From an uncultured Clostridia bacterium (GTDB lineage Bacteria; Bacillota; Clostridia; Oscillospirales; Ruminococcaceae): a stretch of 38,867 bases of DNA. The translations under genes and the position numbers were made by a program. The notes beneath the pieces are model-generated. The model saw only the letters and a program-made list of their open reading frames with translations, was not told where the DNA came from and ran no database searches. The stretch spans positions 1 to 38,867 of the forward strand of contig CANRNT010000021.1 of assembly GCA_947631995.1 (NCBI GenBank), given 5' to 3'. Position 1 is the first letter of the stretch; each line of letters opens with the position of its first letter. Below, one piece after another: positions 31,821 to 38,867 of this stretch.

Positions 31821-33785
31821 ATGAGAAAAGACCATAGCAGCATACTATACAATAATATAAACGGATTTCATCAGCTAAGCTCCCCGAGCGATACCCTGCT
31901 GACAAGCGTCAGCGTGAGCTTTTGCAAAATGCTGGGATATACGGAAAAAGAGCTTGTCGGAAGCGACTTTGCCGACCTTGTACACCCCGACGACCGCGAG
32001 ACCTTCAAAGGACTTATGCAGAGCCTTTCGCCCGCAGGAAACAGCGTACACACAGCACGTTTCAGAGTAAGGCACAAAAGCGGCAGGACGATGACGGTCA
32101 GCGAGTCGGTATCGGTGAACATATCCAAAAGCGGCGTGATATCGGTATGCGGCGTTATGACCGACATATCGCAGACGGTATCCGAAAACACCGAGCTGGA
32201 TTACCTGCGCAGCACCGTGCCCTGCGGATTTTTGACGCTCACCTGCGACGAACACCCGAAGATAATTTATATGAACGAGCGTATGTCGCAGATACTGCGC
32301 GTTCCCGAAAGTGCGGAGGGTGTTCCCTATCCTATGCGGCTGCTCGGCAACGACGTTTACCTGATGATACCCGTTGAGGAGCGTATGGAATTTGCGCAGA
32401 TAATAAGCAGCGCGCAAAGCGCAGGCGGCAAAGCCGTTTACGGAGAATTGTCAGCTATCCGCTTTGACAGCGTAAGGATAAGGCTTTCAGGCTGGATGTC
32501 AAAGTACACGGACGAAAGCGGCAACGAAATGCTCCGCGCCGTATGCACGGATATCACCGACAGGTACAATATGCAAAAGGAACGCGCCGCAAAGCGTTAT
32601 CTTTCGGTACTCGGCGAGGTCTACGAAAAAATATTCCTGTGCGACCTCTCAGGCAAAACGATAACCCTGCTCGAAAGCGGCGGCAGTGAAGCGTTCAACA
32701 ACATACGCGGGATACCTATGCACCTCGATCAGGCTATATCGCATTGGATAGACACCATAGTCAGCGAAGAAAGCAGGCAGACCCTTCGCGGACTTGCCGC
32801 AGATATTTTCGACAGCAAGACGGCAGGCAAAAACGGCGGCATACCCAAAACTCAGTTCAGCGCGGTCTCCTCGAGCGGCGAGGAAAAGCGTTATATTGCG
32901 GCATACATACCCGTTGACGAAGCGCAGGGGCTTTTCTGCTGTAAACGCGCGGAGGAAAACAGCTCCCGCCGCGGCGGCGAAGTAACTGCCGGCGTTCAGG
33001 AGCTCGTTATGCAGATGACGGACGGCATTGTCGCTTTCGAGATAGAGGACGCGCGTATCAGACCGCTTTACGCAAGCGACAACGTTCGCACATTCTTCGG
33101 ATATTCAAAAGAGGAGTGGTCTTATCTTGCGCGCAAAAGCCGAACGCTGAAAGACTTTGTTTCGCGCAGCGGCATACCATACAGCGATTTCGTAAAGATA
33201 TTCGACAGCGGCGAGGCGGAGTTTGAGTACACAGACACAAAGAGCGGCACGCGCCGCAGGATAAGAGCGGTCAGCTCGCACTCGGCTGAGGACGGAGCTC
33301 CGCAGTACGTTATGCTGTACAACACAACCGAAAGCGTCAGCAGCGACCCCGCAGGCAGCGTTACCGTCAGACCGAGAGTGTACATTCGCACTTTCGGATA
33401 TTTCGATGTGTTTATCGGCGACAAGCCGATAGCTTTCCGTAATGAGAAGTCAAAGGAGCTGTTCGCTCTGCTGGTCGATCGCAAGGGCGGCTACATCTCG
33501 GCGGCGGAGGGCATAGGCTTCCTGTGGGAGGACGAACCCGTAAATACCGTAACACAGGCAAGATACCGCAAGGTGGTGTATAATCTCAAAAATATACTCG
33601 CGGAACACGGTATTGCCGATATCGTTGCTTCCGCTAACGGCAAACACCGCCTCGTGACCGAAAACGTGCGGTGCGATCTGTATGATTACCTCTCACATCG
33701 CGAAAAGTTTGCCCACCTGTTTAAGGGCAGCTACCTCACTAATTATAGTTGGGGCGAAACTACCCTCGCCGAACTGGTAAATTGA
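31821..33785 (+). CDS. Multi-PAS regulator with a SARP/OmpR-type winged helix
   Basis: 654 residues, no membrane segment. Four PAS-like domains in order: about 10-118 (CKMLGYTEKELVGSDFADLVHPDD is typical), 125-250, 265-375 and 388-500 (FFGYSKEEWSYL). The C-terminal DNA-binding domain begins at 518: RTFGYFDVFIG, EKSKELFALLVDRKGGYIS, FLWED, RYRKVVYNLKNIL, as in the winged helix of SARP/BTAD regulators. Only the opening of a BTAD domain follows (CDLYDYL, GSYLTNYSWGE) before the stop. It is divergent from acpP, whose promoter has a SARP-style repeat array, so I infer control of the fatty-acid operon. The PAS ligand is unknown. The ribosome site is weak (GGTG). Confidence 0.8.
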   Translation: MRKDHSSILYNNINGFHQLSSPSDTLLTSVSVSFCKMLGYTEKELVGSDFADLVHPDDRETFKGLMQSLSPAGNSVHTARFRVRHKSGRTMTVSESVSVNISKSGVISVCGVMTDISQTVSENTELDYLRSTVPCGFLTLTCDEHPKIIYMNERMSQILRVPESAEGVPYPMRLLGNDVYLMIPVEERMEFAQIISSAQSAGGKAVYGELSAIRFDSVRIRLSGWMSKYTDESGNEMLRAVCTDITDRYNMQKERAAKRYLSVLGEVYEKIFLCDLSGKTITLLESGGSEAFNNIRGIPMHLDQAISHWIDTIVSEESRQTLRGLAADIFDSKTAGKNGGIPKTQFSAVSSSGEEKRYIAAYIPVDEAQGLFCCKRAEENSSRRGGEVTAGVQELVMQMTDGIVAFEIEDARIRPLYASDNVRTFFGYSKEEWSYLARKSRTLKDFVSRSGIPYSDFVKIFDSGEAEFEYTDTKSGTRRRIRAVSSHSAEDGAPQYVMLYNTTESVSSDPAGSVTVRPRVYIRTFGYFDVFIGDKPIAFRNEKSKELFALLVDRKGGYISAAEGIGFLWEDEPVNTVTQARYRKVVYNLKNILAEHGIADIVASANGKHRLVTENVRCDLYDYLSHREKFAHLFKGSYLTNYSWGETTLAELVN

Positions 33786-34107
33786 ATTATAAAATCATTG
33801 GTTATCTACCGTACCTGTTTTTCTTTTGGGGAAAACCTTTCTGAAGAAAGGCTTTTCCCCATACCCCTTTCCAAAGACTTTTATATTGTTTTTTGGCGAG
33901 GGGTAATTTCTTTCATAAACAGCGATAAATTGTAAGTTATCAATTTTCTAAAGAGAACAATTACCCCTCGCCAAAAAATATATGAGTTTTAGTGAGGGGG
34001 CTTGGGGGAAGACCCTTTTCCAAAAGGGTCTCCCCCAACAGCAAAGTAGGTATAGTAAGTAAACCAATGACTTATATTACAATATTACTTTGGCTATTGG
34101 TGGGGTC
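33786..34107. other. Gap after the PAS regulator with a three-hairpin repeat
   Basis: No gene. The repeat copy at 33814-34055 takes most of the space and may end the regulator's transcript; the rubrerythrin promoter follows. Confidence 0.8.
33814..34055 (+). repeat. Three-hairpin repeat, copy 2
   Basis: Same 242 bases as 26384-26625 with one difference. Its outer flanks are also an inverted pair, but of other sequence: TCATTGGTT on the left (about 33795) and AACCAATGA on the right (about 34062), in place of AAGATAAATCGG/CCGATTTATCTT. Confidence 0.92.
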
Positions 34108-34136
34108 TTGAAAAAAGGCAGACAACGTGTTATAAT
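34108..34136 (+). promoter_or_regulatory. Promoter of the rubrerythrin gene
   Basis: TTGAAA at 34108-34113, 17-base spacer, TATAAT at 34131-34136. The start codon lies 54 bases further. A TGACATTACAATATGTCA palindrome-like stretch (34144-34161) follows and could be an operator. Confidence 0.78.
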
Positions 34137-34190
34137 ATAGGCACTGACATTACAATATGTCAGATACTGATAACGAAAGGATATGATGTA

Positions 34191-34727
34191 ATGAGCAAGT
34201 ATGCAGGAACACAGACGGAAAAGAACCTGGAGGCAGCTTTTGCAGGGGAGTCGCAGGCGAGAAACAAGTATACATATTTTGCGTCAAAGGCAAAGAAAGA
34301 CGGTTTTGAGCAGATAGCGGCGTTATTTCTCAAGACAGCCGACAACGAAAAAGAGCACGCAAAGATGTGGTTCAAGGAGCTTGAGGGCATAGGCAGCACG
34401 GCGGAAAATCTTGCGGCTGCGGCTGACGGCGAGAACTACGAGTGGACGGATATGTACGAGGGCTTTGCAAAGACTGCCGAAGAAGAGGGCTTTAACGAGC
34501 TGGCAAAGAAATTCAGAATGGTAGCCGCTATCGAGAAAGCTCACGAGGAAAGATACCGCGCTCTGCTGAAAAACGTAGAGACTGCCGCGGTATTTGAAAA
34601 GAGCGAAGTCAAGGTATGGGAGTGCCGCAACTGCGGTCATATCATTGTTGGTACAAAAGCGCCCGACGTATGTCCTGTTTGCGCGCACCCGCAAAGCTTT
34701 TTCGAGATACACGCCGAAAATTATTGA
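34191..34727 (+). CDS. rbr: Rubrerythrin
   Basis: 178 residues. It reduces hydrogen peroxide in anaerobes, taking electrons through its rubredoxin domain. The N-terminal ferritin-like four-helix bundle carries the diiron ligands ([36 protein letters not shown]). The C-terminal rubredoxin domain has the iron site CRNCGH ... CPVCAH. Monocistronic with its own promoter and terminator; GAAAGGA precedes the ATG with a spacer of about nine bases. A PerR-like control would be usual, but I cannot confirm a PerR box. Confidence 0.96.
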   Translation: MSKYAGTQTEKNLEAAFAGESQARNKYTYFASKAKKDGFEQIAALFLKTADNEKEHAKMWFKELEGIGSTAENLAAAADGENYEWTDMYEGFAKTAEEEGFNELAKKFRMVAAIEKAHEERYRALLKNVETAAVFEKSEVKVWECRNCGHIIVGTKAPDVCPVCAHPQSFFEIHAENY

Positions 34728-34741
34728 TATCGAAACAATGA

Positions 34742-34776
34742 AAATGCCCCCGAAGCTTATCCGAGGGCATTTTTTG
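34742..34776 (+). terminator. Terminator after rubrerythrin
   Basis: AATGCCC-x-CG paired with CG-x-GGGCATT and followed by TTTTTTG. A clean intrinsic terminator. Confidence 0.85.
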
Positions 34777-34812
34777 TTTGAGGAAGATTTATATATACTA
34801 TGTATACAAAGC

Positions 34813-35664
34813 TCAGTCCACAGTTTTCAGCTTGATGTCGCCGCTTACGGTCGCCACATTGAAAGTGCCGTTTTCCTCAGCTTTCGGCAGGTCAATATCG
34901 CCGCTCACGGTGTCGGTCACAAAGTCCTTTCCGCTCAGCAGAGTTCCCTTAACATCGCCGCTTGTCGTGTCAACGTCAAACTCCTCGCCGTCGCAGCCGT
35001 CAAACGTTATGTCGCCGCTGACGCTCGTTATTTCCGCCTTGTCTGCGATAACGCTTTTCAGCTTCACTTCTCCGCTTGTTGTTTCAATGAAAGCCCTTTG
35101 GGTGTCCACGCCGCTTATTGTTATATCTCCGCTCACAGTTGAGACTTCAATTTCCGTTTCAGCCTCGCCGCTGAAATCAACATCTCCGCTCGTCGTTACA
35201 ATTTCCGCGCTGTCAAAAACAAACTCCTGCCCTATCTTAACGTCGCCACTCACGCTCTCGGCGTATATCTTGTCAAACTCATTTTTCGGCAGAGCTACGG
35301 TTATGACCATTTCTTCCGAGAAAAAGTCAATGTCCATTCTTTCCCACCATTTTCTGTCGTCATACCGTATAATTTCAAGCACGCCGTTTTCCGCGTTTAC
35401 CTTGTGATAAATGTCCTCACTGTCATATACCGTCACATGGCATTTGCCGTCGCTCGATGTTATAAGCTGCACATCACATTCAACAGCCTCGATGTGAATG
35501 TTTTCAATATCTTCAGTAAATTCGTACTCTTTTTCGCTGTACTGAATAGAGTTGAATTTAGTTATGTCAAACCCCGAAAGCGCGTATGCCGTGCCAGATA
35601 CAGCGCAGCCTGCCAGTATCAGTACCGTCGCCGCTATCAGGGATATTTTTTTACCTTTTTTCAT
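34813..35664 (-). CDS. DUF4097 beta-helix lipoprotein
   Basis: 283 residues. The N-terminal signal has a lipobox (LAGC, Cys20). The body is a repetitive beta-strand domain, with about ten turns carrying VSGDI or TSGDV, the hallmark of the DUF4097/putative auto-adhesin family that folds as a right-handed beta-helix. It would be held on the outer face of the membrane. It is the last gene of the PadR-HAAS unit, 23 bases after the DUF1700 gene. This gene trio recurs in Firmicutes and is thought to belong to envelope-stress responses; its exact action is unknown. Confidence 0.88.
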   Translation of the reverse strand: MKKGKKISLIAATVLILAGCAVSGTAYALSGFDITKFNSIQYSEKEYEFTEDIENIHIEAVECDVQLITSSDGKCHVTVYDSEDIYHKVNAENGVLEIIRYDDRKWWERMDIDFFSEEMVITVALPKNEFDKIYAESVSGDVKIGQEFVFDSAEIVTTSGDVDFSGEAETEIEVSTVSGDITISGVDTQRAFIETTSGEVKLKSVIADKAEITSVSGDITFDGCDGEEFDVDTTSGDVKGTLLSGKDFVTDTVSGDIDLPKAEENGTFNVATVSGDIKLKTVD

Positions 35665-35687
35665 ACCTTTTCAAACCTTTCAAAAAA

Positions 35688-36272
35688 TCATATAAAGCAC
35701 TTCTTTATGCCGATAAGTATCTTCTTGCCCAGTATCGCAGCGCCCTTTGCCGCCAGATTTCCTATGTGGAAAAACAGTATCATCAGTCCTGCGCAAACAA
35801 GCGCTATGCCAAAATACATCGCCGACTGCAACGCCGCGCCCTTGAACAGCGTAAGACACATATCGAAAATGCCTGCCGCAACCGCCGCCGCAAACGAAAT
35901 AAACACCGCGTAAAGCGAAATTACCACCGACCACAGCACAATGTACAGCGCGAATATCACGATCGCCGCAGCAAGCAAAAGCGCCGCCCACACCGGCGAG
36001 CCCAAAACAAGCAGCGCTATCTCCAGACCTTTCAGCGCGCGCTTTGGCTTTACGCGCCTTTTAACGAGCTTTTGCAGCGGCACATCTGCCAGTATCTCGG
36101 ATACAATGCTGTCCATACTGCCAATGTCAGCCACCGCCTGCGCCTCGTCCATACCGTCCTCCAACCTGTCGTCTATCATCTCTGAATAATAGTCCAGCGA
36201 ACGTTTTATATCCTCGTCGGGCAGACCGTTCAGCCGCCCCTCAAGCTGCGTTAAAAATTCATTTTTCGTCAT
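35688..36272 (-). CDS. HAAS/DUF1700 membrane protein
   Basis: Start set at ATG 36272 behind GGAGG, overlapping the end of padR by 14 bases; 194 residues. The N-terminus (TKNEFLTQLEGRLNGLPDED, SLDYYSEMIDDRLEDGMDEAQAV, DIGSMDSIVSEIL) is the HAAS signalling domain. It is followed by a basic stretch and four hydrophobic segments. In this family the HAAS domain is paired with PadR regulators and is thought to relay the state of the membrane to them. Confidence 0.88.
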   Translation of the reverse strand: MTKNEFLTQLEGRLNGLPDEDIKRSLDYYSEMIDDRLEDGMDEAQAVADIGSMDSIVSEILADVPLQKLVKRRVKPKRALKGLEIALLVLGSPVWAALLLAAAIVIFALYIVLWSVVISLYAVFISFAAAVAAGIFDMCLTLFKGAALQSAMYFGIALVCAGLMILFFHIGNLAAKGAAILGKKILIGIKKCFI

Positions 36273-36585
36273 CGCAGTTTTCCTCCTTCGTAACAAATCC
36301 GTATATCGACATTATCTCTTTCCATTCTTCCTTGAATTCCTCTATGCGTTTTCTGCCGGATTCAGTAATGCTGTAGTATTTTCTCAGCCTGCCGTTGTGC
36401 TCGGCGGTGCGCTCCGTCAGCAGCGAGGCAGCCTGCAAACGCCGCAGTATCGGGTAAAGAGTCGATTCCGATATCTCCACATACGGCTTAATATCTTTGA
36501 TTATCTTGTATCCGTAGCTGTCCTCGTTCTTTATCGCCGCAAGCACGCATACTTCAAGCAGACCTCTTTTCAGCTGTATATCCAT
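36259..36585 (-). CDS. PadR-family transcriptional regulator
   Basis: Start set at ATG 36585 behind AAGGAGG (108 residues, normal for short PadR); upstream in-frame codons pass through the promoter. The winged helix is evident: LKRGLLEVCVLAAI, DSYGYKIIKDI, ESTLYPILRRLQAASLL, and the wing GRLRKYYSITESGRKRI. Leads an operon with the HAAS and DUF4097 genes. An 8-base inverted repeat in its promoter suggests autoregulation. Confidence 0.92.
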   Translation of the reverse strand: MDIQLKRGLLEVCVLAAIKNEDSYGYKIIKDIKPYVEISESTLYPILRRLQAASLLTERTAEHNGRLRKYYSITESGRKRIEEFKEEWKEIMSIYGFVTKEENCDDEK

Positions 36586-36604
36586 ACAATACCTCCTTAC
36601 ACAT

Positions 36605-36627
36605 AATACTATATCACGCATAGTATT
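36605..36627. promoter_or_regulatory. Predicted PadR operator
   Basis: AATACTAT (36605-36612) and ATAGTATT (36620-36627) with a 7-base centre. It covers the -10 box and much of the spacer of the padR promoter. Confidence 0.7.
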
Positions 36628-36636
36628 GCCTGTCAA
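36608..36636 (-). promoter_or_regulatory. Promoter of the padR operon
   Basis: Minus strand: TTGACA at 36636-36631, 17-base spacer, TATAGT at 36613-36608. Confidence 0.82.
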
Positions 36637-36680
36637 GTATATTTTACGTTTGTTAATACTTTGTTTACAATTATCAAAAC

Positions 36681-36713
36681 AAAAAATCACCGCAAAGCTA
36701 TCGCCCCGCGGTG
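36681..36713 (-). terminator. Terminator after the 36.7 kb lipoprotein gene
   Basis: CACCGC/GCGGTG stem with a 14-base loop; on the minus strand ATTTTTTG follows. It lies just upstream of the padR promoter. Confidence 0.7.
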
Positions 36714-36739
36714 GTATATGTTCTTTTGGAGTACTCTAC

Positions 36740-37486
36740 TTATTTTACTTTATAATACATACTCAAATAATGACGTATTTCTGTGTTAAATTCATAATAT
36801 GTCTGAATTTGTTCTACTGTTTCAAATTCTTCTTTATCATAAACATAAATTCTAAAACTATAAGATAGCTCCAAACTATTTAAATAATCAAGGAGCCTTT
36901 GAGTTTCTTCCTCAAAATTTCTGTCAGGAGAATAATATTCTTCAGATAAAATAATACGCAGCATACCGCTTGCATCGCTTTTTTTATTTAAAATATAATC
37001 AACGTCGCTTGGAGGCTCCGGATCTTTATTGACATCATTGTATCCTAATGAAGCAAATACTTTGTAATTAGTATAGTCGGTATATTCCGAAACCACTTCG
37101 TCAAACCACTCGGCGCTCATCGGCGAAACATAATATGAATAATAATTCTCGGCTTTAATACAATAAGAATCGTAAAAACCATCACCGTCTGAATCGGTAT
37201 CAGGTTCGGGATATATGGTAACATCATATTCATTGTCATTTTCAGATGTTTTGAAATGCGCCGATACATATTTTTCGCCGCCGACGCGTTTGACAGAACC
37301 GGTGGTCATTTCGCAATCAACGCCGTATTTATCTTCTATGTAGTTTGTAACAAGTTCTTCAATTTCATCAAAATCAAAATCGTGATTTTCCATTCCGTCA
37401 GGATATAAAGACATAGGCGGCTGACAGCTTGTAAAGCACAATATTGATATCAGCATGCATACTACCGACATAAACTTTTTCTTCAT
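36740..37486 (-). CDS. Lipoprotein of unknown function with a Ca-loop-like motif
   Basis: 248 residues. A clear lipoprotein signal (MKKKF, hydrophobic core, lipobox ending TSC, Cys21). I do not recognise the family. The mature part is acidic and rich in Tyr, with a DTDSDGDGFYDS stretch (about residues 94-105) like the Asp-rich calcium loops of thrombospondin-type or EF-hand repeats. A C-terminal part with alternating strand/helix pattern follows. Codon use is more AT-rich than that of the neighbours, which may mean later arrival. It has its own promoter and terminator, and GGAGG lies before the ATG. Confidence 0.75.
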   Translation of the reverse strand: MKKKFMSVVCMLISILCFTSCQPPMSLYPDGMENHDFDFDEIEELVTNYIEDKYGVDCEMTTGSVKRVGGEKYVSAHFKTSENDNEYDVTIYPEPDTDSDGDGFYDSYCIKAENYYSYYVSPMSAEWFDEVVSEYTDYTNYKVFASLGYNDVNKDPEPPSDVDYILNKKSDASGMLRIILSEEYYSPDRNFEEETQRLLDYLNSLELSYSFRIYVYDKEEFETVEQIQTYYEFNTEIRHYLSMYYKVK

Positions 37487-37519
37487 ACCTTCGCCTCCTT
37501 GTTATTGTTTACTGTGTAC

Positions 37520-37548
37520 ATTTTACCATAACATGTAAATATAATCAA
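37520..37548 (-). promoter_or_regulatory. Promoter of the 36.7 kb lipoprotein gene
   Basis: Minus strand: TTGATT at 37548-37543, 17-base spacer, TAAAAT at 37525-37520 with an extended -10 (TGG). From here to the tRNA terminator (about 37745) I see no gene. Confidence 0.7.
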
Positions 37549-37744
37549 TACCTGCAAATAACATTTGCCGCCATAGACCATGCGTGATAAGGTGAATGTT
37601 GATAGATGTCATTGTTGAAAAATCTGTCTGATTTTATTATATATCATATTTTTTGTTTTGACAATGGATAAATTGCAGAAAAAACAATTCTTGGTTTGGT
37701 GGTATTGTCATAAATTAGTTGGCAGGTAAAATTAAAGCTTACAT

Positions 37745-37776
37745 AAAAACGCCCCTGACATAAGTCAGAGGCGTTT
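37745..37776 (-). terminator. Terminator directly after the tRNA-Asn fragment
   Basis: ACGCCTCTGAC paired with GTCAGGGGCGT and followed by TTTTT on the minus strand. It sits right behind the CCA end, as native tRNA terminators do, so this side is probably the original chromosome. Confidence 0.8.
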
Positions 37777-37777
37777 C

Positions 37778-37839
37778 TGGCTCCCCCTGTCCGACTCGAA
37801 CGGACGACAACTCGGTTAACAGCCGAGTGCTCTACCGAC
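37778..37839 (-). pseudogene. tRNA-Asn(GTT) 3' fragment
   Basis: Read on the minus strand this matches tRNA-Asn from the D loop to the encoded CCA: D-loop GTCGGTA, GAGC, anticodon stem CTCGG/CCGAG around CTGTTAA (anticodon GTT), T-arm GTCCG-TTCGAGT-CGGAC, 3' acceptor strand AGGGGGA, G, CCA. The 5' acceptor strand (TCCCCCT expected) and the 5' half of the D-arm are missing; the preceding bases do not pair. It cannot make a tRNA. Such 3' remnants are left when an element integrates in a tRNA gene, so this is probably one attachment site, with the intact gene beyond the right edge. Confidence 0.75.
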
Positions 37840-37931
37840 GTCCTCAGTAAAATCCTGTGATGTCGGGTACAGTCTACTTTTAATTAAAAGGACTTATCAC
37901 CCAATACTAAATCATTTTGGCGATGAATATT

Positions 37932-38759
37932 TTATTGTTTTTCTATCCTGCTCCATTTTTCTATAAGATAATTGACAAATGCCGAGCAAGAAACAAGCAT
38001 ATACTTGGCATCTTCAGCCGGTGCTTCCTTAAAATCTATACCACCGTGACGTATTCCTTGTTCATCGGAAGTGTATCCATACAGCGAGTTAAATGCACTT
38101 TCCATAGCAGGGTGAATGTATACTCCCTTCTCTTTTAGTCTTTTTATGGCAAAACCTAAAGTAGCACCTTTCCCGGATGTCGAAGTAATAATACAGCATA
38201 TTGCCTCAACTGCGCTTATTGATTCTTTTATTGAATTTTCATAGTCGGGATTTTCTCTGTCGGAATAATGTTCTAACGCTTTTTGAATATGCTTATTAAC
38301 ACTATCATAAGGAGTGCTTGCAGCATTCTCTATAGCGTTGATCTCCAGTTCATTGGATATCGGCGCAACTTCGCCGTTGATCACCCTATATCCTGATTTT
38401 TCTTGTTCAAGAAGATCATTGTATTGCTTAGTCCGTACAGCTCTCGCATCTTCATCCAAAACAGATAAGTGATTTTCTATAAAGTCATAGATGATATACC
38501 AGGGAGTATCTTTCAGTATCAATTCCTTTAAATATTTTGTTTTGCCGGTCTGATCTATATCTGCACCGAATTTGTCAAGCAAAAGATCTTCCACTAAAGG
38601 CTCTCCATTTAATGATTTTCCTATCCTGTCTGAGCCTAATCCGCCAGCTTTGATCTCTGTACTATAAAACAAATTCCATATTCGTTGTCTCAACCTATCG
38701 GAAACAGTTTCAATCTGAATTGGCTGCTCAGGTTTATAATTATACTTTTCTGAAAACAT
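37932..38759 (-). CDS. AbiJ-type abortive infection protein
   Basis: Start set at ATG 38759 (275 residues); a TTG three codons earlier leaves no room for a ribosome site. The N-terminus FSEKYNYKPEQPIQIE followed by LRQRIWNLFY fits the AbiJ N-terminal domain 4 family. The C-terminal half (IQKALEHYSDRENPDYENSIKESISAVEAICC, TLGFAIKRLKEKG, GIRHGGIDF, AEDAKYMLVSCSAFVNYL) is the HEPN-like Abi C-terminal domain. An R-x4-H RNase motif of HEPN proteins is not exact; the nearest is GIRHGG. The gene is AT-rich and lies next to a tRNA remnant, as expected for a defence gene in an island. Phage-defence activity is inferred from the family. Confidence 0.75.
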   Translation of the reverse strand: MFSEKYNYKPEQPIQIETVSDRLRQRIWNLFYSTEIKAGGLGSDRIGKSLNGEPLVEDLLLDKFGADIDQTGKTKYLKELILKDTPWYIIYDFIENHLSVLDEDARAVRTKQYNDLLEQEKSGYRVINGEVAPISNELEINAIENAASTPYDSVNKHIQKALEHYSDRENPDYENSIKESISAVEAICCIITSTSGKGATLGFAIKRLKEKGVYIHPAMESAFNSLYGYTSDEQGIRHGGIDFKEAPAEDAKYMLVSCSAFVNYLIEKWSRIEKQ

Positions 38760-38867
38760 TATTATCAACTCGCTTAAAATGTATGTCCTATCATCCTCTC
38801 AGACAGTATCTTTCCGCACATATAATAATTGGTATTTCTTGCCTAACGCATGATAACTATTTATTAT

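Noticed and set aside
37778-37870. Complete tRNA-Asn gene
   Set aside because: The 5' acceptor strand and 5' D-stem are missing and upstream bases do not pair with AGGGGGA.

Overview
The window looks like chromosome from a Gram-positive Clostridia member, most likely an Oscillospiraceae/Ruminococcus-type anaerobe. This rests on gene content and layout: a darA-holB-ricT block, a 1188-residue pyruvate:ferredoxin oxidoreductase, rubrerythrin, an FMN-type enoyl-ACP reductase (FabK), strong AGGAGG ribosome sites, TTG/GTG starts and consensus sigma-A promoters. The species cannot be fixed from the sequence alone.

Layout. 1-1.8 kb: two exported proteins (the first cut by the window edge) and a Nudix hydrolase, all on the minus strand. 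1.9-5.1 kb (plus): a membrane-anchored D-Ala-D-Ala carboxypeptidase, then the c-di-AMP receptor, DNA polymerase III delta' and RicT/PSP1. 5.1-5.9 kb: gene-free hairpin repeats. 5.9-10.1 kb (minus): a MarR regulator and a heterodimeric ABC exporter behind a promoter whose -10 box lies in a perfect palindrome. 10.2-16 kb (minus): a possible VapD-like protein, a hairpin cluster, PFOR and a nucleotide-sugar-type epimerase. 16.2-20 kb (plus): an MBOAT-like membrane protein without the family's catalytic motifs, an acidic-repeat membrane protein that seems to keep only the N-terminal piece of a DHHW/AlgJ-like partner, and a TIGR01212-type radical SAM protein.

20-31.5 kb (minus): a type II fatty-acid synthesis operon in the order acpP-fabK-fabD-fabG-fabF-accB-fabZ-accC-accD-accA-acyl-CoA synthetase. 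It is interrupted at three intercistronic gaps by structured repeats. fabH and the usual regulators FabT and FapR are not in the window. Divergent from acpP is a four-PAS regulator ending in a SARP/OmpR-type winged helix. The acpP promoter carries four heptamers of GGAACNN at exact 11-bp spacing, the last 8 bp from a TATAAT -10 box. This is the operator geometry described for SARP activators, so the divergent protein is a good candidate regulator of the operon.

34-37.5 kb: rubrerythrin, a PadR/HAAS-DUF1700/DUF4097 envelope module and a lipoprotein. At the right end a 3' fragment of tRNA-Asn with its terminator marks a probable island boundary. Beyond it lies an AT-rich AbiJ-type (abortive infection) gene.

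Two repeat families stand out. One is a modular array of hairpins (four copies) whose stems change sequence between copies but stay complementary. The other is a 242-bp three-hairpin element in two nearly identical copies, each enclosed by its own private inverted arms. These repeats, the predicted SARP-type control of lipid synthesis and the decayed MBOAT/DHHW pair are the main candidates for undescribed biology.
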